The notes below the pieces were generated by a model. The model did no database searches, had not been told where the DNA came from, and saw only the letters and a list, made by a program, of their open reading frames with translations. A program made the translations under genes and the position numbers. DNA of 17,750 nucleotides. Source: Euryarchaeota archaeon UBA220. GTDB taxonomy: Archaea > Thermoplasmatota > Poseidoniia > Poseidoniales > Thalassarchaeaceae. Of this stretch, positions 1-6,313 are shown in pieces (the stretch's first letter is position 1; each line of letters opens with the position of its first letter). Location: the NCBI GenBank assembly GCA_002501885.1, contig DAON01000073.1, forward strand, positions 1-17,750, given 5' to 3'.

Positions 1-277
1 GCATCGCCGCCGTACCCAAGACTAGCATCACATTGGCGACATTAGACCCTAAAACTCCTCCAACAGCAATCTCGTCAGCGTCAGTTCTGACTGCCTCTAA
101 TGCTACAGCCAACTCAGGGAGAGAAGTACCAATTGCCACTATAGTAAATCCGACTAGTAGAGGAGGCACTCTCATCCTTCCTGCAATGGTGACTGCTCCT
201 TGGACAACAAACTCTCCTCCTAGCATCAATAGAGCAAATCCGATGATGATGAGTGGGCCATCACCGATGCCTTCCAT
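1..277 (-). CDS. Na+/Ca2+ exchanger-family antiporter, N-terminal part (cut by window edge)
   Basis: This is the first 92 codons of a CaCA-superfamily cation antiporter (YrbG/CaxA-like), an inner-membrane protein that exchanges Ca2+ or another cation for Na+ or H+. Reading the minus strand from the ATG at 277 gives a first hydrophobic segment (IIIGFALLMLGGEFVV) and then the alpha-1 repeat signature GFTIVAIGTSLPELAVAL followed by GGVLGSNVANVMLVLG, which is diagnostic for the family. An in-frame TGA lies eight codons upstream and no other start codon intervenes, so the start is firm. The gene runs off the left edge, so the second alpha repeat cannot be seen. It starts 52 bases after the stop of the E1 dehydrogenase gene on the same strand and may be co-transcribed with it. 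The transported ion cannot be told from this fragment. Confidence 0.88.
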   Translation of the reverse strand, partial: MEGIGDGPLIIIGFALLMLGGEFVVQGAVTIAGRMRVPPLLVGFTIVAIGTSLPELAVALEAVRTDADEIAVGGVLGSNVANVMLVLGTAAM

Positions 278-329
278 GTTTGCGAGCGGAACAAGCCCCG
301 CTCATGACCGTTTGGCTAACCAGCAAATC

Positions 330-3185
330 TCACAAGCACATTCTCTCAATGTGTCGAATGACCAAATCAGTTGTGGGCATCGTGTGGTCTTCAAGGGTAG
401 GAGAGAATGGCACCGGAGTGTCTAGGGCCCCAATCACCGCTGGAGGTGTCTCAAGGCACCAGAAAGCCTCCTCCATAATTCTGCTACTCACCGTGTTGCC
501 CAAGCCGCCTGTCCACTGAGCTTCCTGTAGTACAAGCAGTCTGCCAGTTCGCAAAACTGAGTCGATACAAGTCTGAGCATCGAATGGAGCAATTGTACGA
601 AGGTCGACTACTTCTACCTCAACACCCTTCTTTGAAACCTCAGAAGCAGCCTTCAGAGCTACATGCACCATGGCCCCCCAAGTTACGATTGTAATGTCCT
701 TACCACCTCTCACAACTCTTGCCTTACCAATTGAACTCTCTCCTCTACCAACTCGTTCGTGGACAGATTCTCGATCAACAACCTGACTGATTGAATCTCC
801 CCAACCAGTCAAACCTCCTCTCAGGCCATACAGTCCAATGTGCTCTAGATAGATTACAGGGTCGTCCAGAGCGTGGGCCTCTACCAGAAGATCGTAGGCA
901 TCTTGCGGAGTACTAGGAAAAACCATCACCAACCCTGGATCATTTAGGAACCACGATTCTATCATGTTCGCATGATAGGGTCCGCTACGAGTCTTCCCTC
1001 CAAGTGGAATTCGTACTGTTAAGGGGACATCAGCACCCCAGCGCCAGCGTAGTTGTGCAGCGTTGTTGATTAGCGCATTCATCGCTAGAGCAGCAAACCC
1101 TCCGAATTGAATCTCTGCCATCGGTCTCATGCCGCCCAGAGCTGCCCCGGTAGCTGAGTGGATGATCACTGCCTCTGAGAGAGGCATGTCTAGCAACTTT
1201 TCAGAGTGGCCCTTGGCCTTGAGTGGCAGATTCATTCCGAATGCTCCAGCCACTTCCATGTCTTCGCCCATGAAAACGACATTGTCGCCACTATCTTCAG
1301 CGATTGCTGCCATAGCATTCTGAATCGCCCGGCTGTAACTAGACGAGTTAGCTGCATCTGAGAACTCTAGAGAAACATAACCAGGCTGCAACGGGGCATC
1401 TGTAACTTCTCGAGATTCCCCGAACCTGCTAAACTGTTCAGAATGGCTACTGGCATCATGCAGACTAGTAATTCCCTTCGTCACTGAATTCCCTTCAGGC
1501 CATGGCATGTCCTCCATCTCCTCTCTAGATGTATCTGCTAGAGCCTGCTCCTCTGCTTCCATCTGCTCCAGAACAGACTCATCACATCCAAGCCGAACCA
1601 GTAGTTCTCGATGGTTAGGAAGTGGATCTTTCCCGGCCCAGTAGCCGAGCAGTACCCGGTCTACATACCCCGGAGGATTTCCGGATGACGCACCAAGGTA
1701 TAGATCATCATGGTGATGAGCATGACCACATCCTCGCATGGTCTCGACATGGATTAGTGTCGAGCCTCCCCCATCCGAAGCAAACTCCCTAGCAGTTGCA
1801 GTAGAAGAGTAGAATAATCCAGGGTCGGATCCATCGATTGTCCACGAAGGTATGCCCATAGCATGTCCTTTGTCTCCAAATGTCTCGGCCCCTGATTGGC
1901 CAACAACATAGGTGTCGAGGGCAATCTGATTGTTCTGAATCATGAACGCCATAGGTAGTCCTCTGGTGCCAGCGAGGTTCATTGCCTCCCAGAACTCTCC
2001 ACTACTGCTACAACCTTCGCCGACAGGAGCTAGATGGAATCTATCGATTCCAAGCCTTGCTGCAGCCAATGCAACTCCCGTAGTAGTCGCACTTGCAATT
2101 GGCAAAGGAGCAGTAGGGGGAAGCACTCTCTTTTCCCAATTACCGATGTGTAGGTCTCTTCCACCGGCCGAATCATGGCCTCCATTCATGTATGAGCCAG
2201 ATTTTCCCATTTGAGCTGCGAAAACTTCTGTAGGAGTCTGACCCATTGCCAATGCAAGCCCGACATCTCGAATCATTGGAGCTACAACATCCGCACTCGT
2301 GATGTCCTCGGGATAATCAACGGCGCGTCGTAATGCAGAAGCACAAGCAACCACTCCCTCTTGCCATGTTGATCGAAATCCCTTGCCGGTGAAACTACCG
2401 CCATCGGGAGTCTTCAACCCCTCCGAAAACAATTCTTTGAGATGCTCATCAACTGCCCTAGTTCTAGTCATCATTCTCTGCCATTCAAGTCTTTGTTCAA
2501 TTGTTATTGATGAATAATGAGCTATCCTTCTCAAACACAGTGCAACATCGATTAACAGCCTTGCAGTACGGCGTTCCATATGTAATTCCCCTGTCCTCAT
2601 CGGCATGACTTCGTCCGAATATACAATACTCAAAGAAGGAGTCATCAATCGATCGTGCAAGATTTCCTTGAGGGCGGAAATCAAATCTATCGAGAAGTCA
2701 TGAAATGAGCTCCCATCAAATGTAGAAGGAGGTTCACAATCATCCCATGTGCTCAAGGCTACTTCCAGATGGCCATCATGCCTCTCAGCAAAGAATCTCA
2801 GAAACTCAACCTTCGCGGTCTCCGACTTTAGAGGATTTGAGAACTCAAGGGCACTATCTGGTTGCCAACCTGCTCCCCATATGCTCGGCAGACTGGCTTG
2901 AGAAATTGCTTCTGAAACCACTTCGGAGGAATCTTGCTCAGATGTATCTAAAGCAGAATTCCTCCGTTCCGCTTCCTGCTGAAGTTCAGCGTCACTAACA
3001 CTCGGGCCCCTTTCCCAAATACGAACACTCCTTCTTCTCCCCTGTCCAGAGGATGAACGGTCAAGCTTTGCTCTAACTCTCTTACCACATTGCTCGCAAC
3101 TTCTGTCGAGCCTCTCTGTCCGCGTCTTTGCCTTCCAGACCTGATTGATTCCACATTGAGGGCATTGCCAAACTCCTCTACGCAT
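330..3185 (-). CDS. Fused 2-oxoacid dehydrogenase E1 (alpha + beta) with N-terminal zinc ribbon
   Basis: A thiamine-diphosphate E1 that decarboxylates a 2-oxoacid and passes the acyl group to a lipoyl E2; the substrate (branched-chain, pyruvate or acetoin type) cannot be told. Numbered from the ATG at 3185, residues 1-40 form a zinc ribbon (Cys8, Cys11, Cys30, Cys33), 45-95 are an acidic/Ser linker, about 105-230 are unassigned, 230-510 are E1-alpha and 605-951 are E1-beta. The ThDP motif is GEG 389-391 to Asn418/419. The alpha active-site loop reads RGCGHAHHHDDLY from Arg484. The beta half has GED with Glu641, PLSEAVI, GGMRPMAEIQFGGF, His738 and GLVMVFPSTPQDA. At 951 residues it is longer than typical alpha-beta fusions because of the N-terminal extension. 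A GTG at 3203 directly after a stop is an alternative start. No E2 or E3 gene is nearby. Confidence 0.93.
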   Translation of the reverse strand: MRRGVWQCPQCGINQVWKAKTRTERLDRSCEQCGKRVRAKLDRSSSGQGRRRSVRIWERGPSVSDAELQQEAERRNSALDTSEQDSSEVVSEAISQASLPSIWGAGWQPDSALEFSNPLKSETAKVEFLRFFAERHDGHLEVALSTWDDCEPPSTFDGSSFHDFSIDLISALKEILHDRLMTPSLSIVYSDEVMPMRTGELHMERRTARLLIDVALCLRRIAHYSSITIEQRLEWQRMMTRTRAVDEHLKELFSEGLKTPDGGSFTGKGFRSTWQEGVVACASALRRAVDYPEDITSADVVAPMIRDVGLALAMGQTPTEVFAAQMGKSGSYMNGGHDSAGGRDLHIGNWEKRVLPPTAPLPIASATTTGVALAAARLGIDRFHLAPVGEGCSSSGEFWEAMNLAGTRGLPMAFMIQNNQIALDTYVVGQSGAETFGDKGHAMGIPSWTIDGSDPGLFYSSTATAREFASDGGGSTLIHVETMRGCGHAHHHDDLYLGASSGNPPGYVDRVLLGYWAGKDPLPNHRELLVRLGCDESVLEQMEAEEQALADTSREEMEDMPWPEGNSVTKGITSLHDASSHSEQFSRFGESREVTDAPLQPGYVSLEFSDAANSSSYSRAIQNAMAAIAEDSGDNVVFMGEDMEVAGAFGMNLPLKAKGHSEKLLDMPLSEAVIIHSATGAALGGMRPMAEIQFGGFAALAMNALINNAAQLRWRWGADVPLTVRIPLGGKTRSGPYHANMIESWFLNDPGLVMVFPSTPQDAYDLLVEAHALDDPVIYLEHIGLYGLRGGLTGWGDSISQVVDRESVHERVGRGESSIGKARVVRGGKDITIVTWGAMVHVALKAASEVSKKGVEVEVVDLRTIAPFDAQTCIDSVLRTGRLLVLQEAQWTGGLGNTVSSRIMEEAFWCLETPPAVIGALDTPVPFSPTLEDHTMPTTDLVIRHIERMCL

Positions 3186-3341
3186 GGTATCTCTGAACAG
3201 CACTTAGTACAACAAATCTTCGTTAAACTGTGATTAAATTTACCACATAAATGTAGAAAATACCTAAAATCGACAATATTTGTCCATATATGTCAACTAA
3301 ATACCACAAATAAACGATAATCTAAAAATAATTTTACCACA
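3186..3341 (-). promoter_or_regulatory. AT-rich promoter region of the E1 gene
   Basis: This 156-base gap lies between the end of the ThiF-rhodanese gene and the start of the E1 gene, both on the minus strand. It is far more AT-rich than the coding DNA around it. A minus-strand AAATTTAATC at about 3231-3240 resembles an archaeal TATA box and sits about 50 bases before the ATG, which would give a short leader. The palindrome CATATATG lies at 3285-3292. The region suggests that E1 has its own promoter instead of depending on read-through. No start site is demonstrated. Confidence 0.4.
3241..3341 (-). repeat. Three copies of TGTGGTA (operator-like direct repeats)
   Basis: The plus-strand heptamer TACCACA (minus strand TGTGGTA) occurs at 3241-3247, 3302-3308 and 3335-3341, all in the same orientation. 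The outer two share longer flanks (AATTTTACCACATTAA and AAATTTACCACATAAA). The copy at 3241 lies immediately upstream of the TATA-like element proposed for the E1 gene. The spacing is 61 and 33 bases. The copies may bind a regulator, but chance in AT-rich DNA is not excluded. Confidence 0.3.
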
Positions 3342-4466
3342 TTAATATTTAATTATATTTTGATTAACGGTGTCAGACCACTCATGTATGCCTCCTCGTA
3401 GGTTGTACACTTCTCCCTTGGCCAGTCCACTAGAAACTAGATAGCGAGCCACAGCAGCCGAACGAGAACCACTTCTGCAGTAAATTACTATGTCTCTGTC
3501 TAGAGGAATCTCAGGCATCCGTGAGGGAACCTGATTATGCTCTATTCTCAGATCAGTCCCAGGTAGAGTGGCAATCGCTTCCTCCTCGCTTCTGCGAACA
3601 TCGAGTAGGAATGCATCCCATCCAGAATCCCTACGCTTGACGAATTCGACCGGACTAATTACGAGCATTACTCCGCCGGGAGAATCGGAATCACTTGAAC
3701 AAGACTCTACAGTATCTTGCTTCAGTTCCGTTATCACTTCTCGTGACTCGTCTTTTGTGAAACTCAGCGTCCTGAATCTCATGCTCAGTGCGTCGACAAC
3801 TAGCAATTTTCCATTGAGTGAGTCGCCAACCCCCAGAATCGCCTTAATCGCCTCAGTTGCCTGAATTGAACCTATGATCCCTGGTAGTACACCTAGTACT
3901 CCGGCTTCTGCACAGTTTGGCGCCAAACCATCTTCGGGTGGCTCAGGAAACAAATCACGGTAATTTGGCCCCCCTTCATAGTTGAATGTGGCAACCTGTC
4001 CTTCGAAACGGTGAATGCTACCGAAAATCCAAGGTTTGTTCAAAATCTCACACGCATCTCCAATAAGATATCTGGTCTCAAAGTTGTCTGTTCCGTCAAT
4101 TATGATATCATACCGGCCGATTATTTCCAGCGCATTAGTTGCATCGAGACGACCTTGGATAGATTCTACTGCAATCTCTGGATTGAGGTCCGAAATCCTT
4201 CTTTCGGCCGATGCTGCTTTCGGTTCACCAACCTCAGAAGTACCGTGGAGAATCTGCCGCTGAAGATTTGTAACATCCACATCATCATCATCAATCAGGC
4301 CAATCCTACCTATTCCAGCTGCGGCGAGATATAGGAGGGCAGGTGAGCCCAAGCCACCAGCTCCGACTACTAGGACAGATGCTTCTTGCAAAGCTAGCTG
4401 ACCTTCTGGACCTACTTCTGGCAGAACCAGATGTCTCGCATAACGAGACTCGCCGCCGACCGTCAT
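3342..4466 (-). CDS. ThiF/MoeB-type adenylyltransferase fused to a rhodanese domain
   Basis: An E1-like enzyme that adenylates the C-terminal glycine of a ubiquitin-fold sulfur carrier (MoaD/ThiS/SAMP type), with a rhodanese domain likely to supply the sulfur; the roles are molybdopterin, thiamine, tRNA thiolation or protein urmylation. Residues 1-245 are the ThiF fold: ATP-loop GAGGLGS 35-41, acidic IDDDDVD from 58, NLQRQILH, DGTDNFETR 124-132 and the conserved Cys185 in NCAEAGVLG. Residues about 265-365 are rhodanese, with LLDVR and active-site Cys330 in CRSGSRSA. The architecture matches MoeZ/MOCS3. The structural zinc site of MoeB is gone: the usual CYRC is NYRD (168-171), and no second CxxC follows. 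The start is the ATG at 4466, 56 bases after the preceding gene on this strand. The carrier protein is not in the window, so the pathway is open. Confidence 0.9.
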   Translation of the reverse strand: MTVGGESRYARHLVLPEVGPEGQLALQEASVLVVGAGGLGSPALLYLAAAGIGRIGLIDDDDVDVTNLQRQILHGTSEVGEPKAASAERRISDLNPEIAVESIQGRLDATNALEIIGRYDIIIDGTDNFETRYLIGDACEILNKPWIFGSIHRFEGQVATFNYEGGPNYRDLFPEPPEDGLAPNCAEAGVLGVLPGIIGSIQATEAIKAILGVGDSLNGKLLVVDALSMRFRTLSFTKDESREVITELKQDTVESCSSDSDSPGGVMLVISPVEFVKRRDSGWDAFLLDVRRSEEEAIATLPGTDLRIEHNQVPSRMPEIPLDRDIVIYCRSGSRSAAVARYLVSSGLAKGEVYNLRGGIHEWSDTVNQNIIKY

Positions 4467-4522
4467 GCCTCTACGAGTATGTTCACAGAAATGGCCTCTT
4501 CCCTTGGAGACAACCGATCAAC

Positions 4523-4900
4523 TCAGATTACGAAGATTCTGAGGGTAGCAATCAACCAACCCAATCTGCCCCAAGTCCGAGTCAATGTTTTGGCACTCTC
4601 GGGCCTCATATCAATCCTGAAAATCGTTGCAATCAGCCTGCGGATGAAGTTCTGCTCAAGATGTGTATCGGGTCTTGGAATCCCTCTGAAGTAACGCTCG
4701 ATATCAGTGATGATACAGTAGTCATCTCTGAGTAGCCATAGCACTTCTGTAGCTCCATAGAGGATGAATACGCCCCACCACATCCATTCAAACGGACCCA
4801 ACCAAGCGAATGCGCAGAACATAGTTATCCAGAGGTGAAGCAGATAGAATAGGTCCCCTATCCTGTTGTTCAGCCAACCCGTATCTTCTGTGGATTCCAA
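4523..4900 (-). CDS. Small membrane protein of unknown function
   Basis: A 125-residue protein not recognised with confidence. Two hydrophobic, Trp-rich segments at about 17-34 and 38-57 look like a membrane hairpin. A basic stretch (DDYCIITDIERYFRGIPRPD, 59-78) follows, and a third hydrophobic segment (113-125) ends the protein. The CxxTDIE...FIRRLI pattern faintly recalls the CPLTxLE...FI pattern of DUF2784 membrane proteins, but I would not assign it. The only usable start is TTG at 4900, because the in-frame codon four positions upstream is the stop of the thioredoxin reductase gene and nothing between can start. It therefore begins 9 bases after trxB in the same frame, so the two are almost certainly co-transcribed. 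Confidence 0.7.
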   Translation of the reverse strand: MESTEDTGWLNNRIGDLFYLLHLWITMFCAFAWLGPFEWMWWGVFILYGATEVLWLLRDDYCIITDIERYFRGIPRPDTHLEQNFIRRLIATIFRIDMRPESAKTLTRTWGRLGWLIATLRIFVI

Positions 4901-4909
4901 GAAAGTACC

Positions 4910-5839
4910 TCAGTGCTGATCCTCCAGCCACTTCTCTGCATCGATAGCGGCTTGGCAACCCATTCCTGCTGCTGTAATGGCTTGTCGATACCGTGTATCA
5001 ACTACATCGCCGGCTGCGAAGACGCCCGGTACACTAGTCATCGTGTGCTCTGAATGCAAGATGTAGCCCGACTCATCCATTTCCACTTCGCCTTCAAGGA
5101 AACCAGTCATTGGTTTATGCCCAATCGCAATGAAAGCACCCGTGCAATCAATCTCCTCCTCGCTGCCGTCACGAGGATCTTCCAAAATAGCTCCACTGAG
5201 GCCTTCTTCATTGGAGAGCCAACCCTTAACTCTGCGATGAGTCACGATCTGTATCTTAGGGTGATTCGCTGCTCTCTCATACATCACCTTGGATGCCTTG
5301 AACACATCTCTACGATGAATAATAGTGACTTTGCTCGCGAATCTGGTAAGGAAAGTCGCCTCTTCCATTGCCGAATCTCCTCCTCCAATTACAATCACCT
5401 CTTGCTCTCGGAAGAAAGCCCCATCACAGGTCGCACAGGTTGAGATTCCTCTACCCTTCTGAGCATCCTCTCCCTCTGCACCGAGCCAAATTGCCTCAGC
5501 CCCAGTGCAGATGATTATTGCCTCAGATCTGTACTCTTCTCCTTCGACCCAGACTTTGAATGGACGCTCGGAGAAGTCAACTCTCTCCACATTCTTATCA
5601 TGCACCTCCAAACCGAAACGTTCGGCTTGCTCACGCATGTGCACCATCATCTCAGGACCGCCTATCCCACTAGGATATCCGGGAAAATTTTCCACATCAG
5701 ATGTGAGCATCAATTGTCCACCGGACATGTAGCCCGCGAACATAAGCGGTTCAAGCATCGCGCGGGCAGTGTAGAGCCCAGCAGTGTAGCCCGCAGGGCC
5801 TGAACCAACAATGATGACATTACGAACTTCGCCGCTCAC
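4910..5839 (-). CDS. trxB: Thioredoxin reductase
   Basis: A low-molecular-weight flavoprotein that passes electrons from NAD(P)H through FAD and a redox-active disulfide to thioredoxin in the cytoplasm. The 309-residue length is normal. The FAD-binding motif is GSGPAG (12-17), the active-site disulfide is Cys135-Ala-Thr-Cys138, and the nucleotide-binding domain has GGGDSAMEEATFL (152-164). The NADPH-recognition motif is HRRDVFKASK from 175, where the bacterial enzymes have HRRxxFR, so Lys181 replaces the usual phosphate-binding Arg. The C-terminal FAD motif is GDVVDTRYRQAITAAGMGCQAA (277-298). The start is a GTG at 5839; translation from it gives MSGEVRNVIIVGSGPAG, the normal spacing to the FAD motif. 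It heads a minus-strand run with the small membrane protein and perhaps the ThiF-rhodanese gene, and diverges from the DoxX gene. Confidence 0.96.
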   Translation of the reverse strand: MSGEVRNVIIVGSGPAGYTAGLYTARAMLEPLMFAGYMSGGQLMLTSDVENFPGYPSGIGGPEMMVHMREQAERFGLEVHDKNVERVDFSERPFKVWVEGEEYRSEAIIICTGAEAIWLGAEGEDAQKGRGISTCATCDGAFFREQEVIVIGGGDSAMEEATFLTRFASKVTIIHRRDVFKASKVMYERAANHPKIQIVTHRRVKGWLSNEEGLSGAILEDPRDGSEEEIDCTGAFIAIGHKPMTGFLEGEVEMDESGYILHSEHTMTSVPGVFAAGDVVDTRYRQAITAAGMGCQAAIDAEKWLEDQH

Positions 5840-5919
5840 AGGCCACCCAACGGTGGGACGTCCTTCAATGCTGCTCTAAGACAAAGTAATTGAAACGCCA
5901 TCACGCGGATTCTAACTAG
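5840..5919. promoter_or_regulatory. Divergent intergenic region between trxB and the DoxX-like gene
   Basis: An 80-base gap separates trxB (minus) from the DoxX-like gene (plus), so promoters for both must lie here or inside the genes. On the plus strand a weak TATA-like AAGTAATTGAA at 5885-5895 lies about 30 bases before the DoxX start, which would suit a leaderless transcript. A short inverted repeat (CCACC, 4-base spacer, GGTGG) sits at 5844-5856, just upstream of the trxB GTG. Neither element is strong. Confidence 0.3.
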
Positions 5920-6291
5920 ATGAATATACTAGCAATCATATATGGATTGTTTTTCATCAAGATTGGTATGTCTCACTTTAGAGAACCTGAGAAATTTGCC
6001 GAGATTATCCCTCCCTTTCTCCCCTTTCCAATTATTCTTGTTTACATTACTGGCGCAATGGAATTATTGGGAGGTATTGCAATAATTTATCCCGAAACAC
6101 AGGAACTTGCAGGCAGGTTCCTAGCTCTTTTCTTGGTTGGGGTCTATCCAGCAAATCTGTACATGTGGACACACGATGTCCCATTCAATGGAACTAAATT
6201 TAGTACACAAGGGCATATTCTCCGTTTACTTATGCAATTGCTGTTAATTGCAGCAGCATTGTATATCTCTGGAGATATAATGGCGGCTTAA
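5920..6291 (+). CDS. DoxX-like four-helix membrane protein
   Basis: A 123-residue integral membrane protein with four hydrophobic segments at about 2-17, 36-57, 64-82 and 99-119. The pattern fits the DoxX superfamily: GMSHFREPEKFAEIIPPFLPFP (16-37), VYITGAMELLGGIAIIYPET (41-60), VYPANLYM (75-82) and HILRLLMQ (99-106). Family members act near quinones, redox enzymes or thiosulfate oxidation, but most, including this one, have no proven reaction. It starts at the ATG after an in-frame TAG and lies 22 bases before the FAD oxidoreductase on the same strand, so the two probably form an operon and may form one membrane redox unit. Its base composition is more AT-rich than the neighbouring minus-strand genes. 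Confidence 0.82.
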   Translation: MNILAIIYGLFFIKIGMSHFREPEKFAEIIPPFLPFPIILVYITGAMELLGGIAIIYPETQELAGRFLALFLVGVYPANLYMWTHDVPFNGTKFSTQGHILRLLMQLLLIAAALYISGDIMAA

Positions 6292-6313
6292 TTGCTGTCT
6301 GGATGGTGTTCCA

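Noticed and set aside
33..425. A 130-codon plus-strand frame at the left edge
   Set aside because: The minus strand here encodes the antiporter alpha-1 repeat and the end of E1; the plus frame spans both and resembles nothing.
3285..3292. CATATATG palindrome upstream of E1
   Set aside because: Short and made only of common AT-rich steps; expected by chance in such a region, so not listed as a separate site.
4523..4900. Assignment of the small membrane protein to DUF2784
   Set aside because: The likeness rests on a handful of positions (C..T.IE...FI) and the hydrophobic layout is not a clear match.
5844..5857. CCACC-4-GGTGG inverted repeat before trxB
   Set aside because: Only five pairs and not extendable; too weak for a separate operator call.
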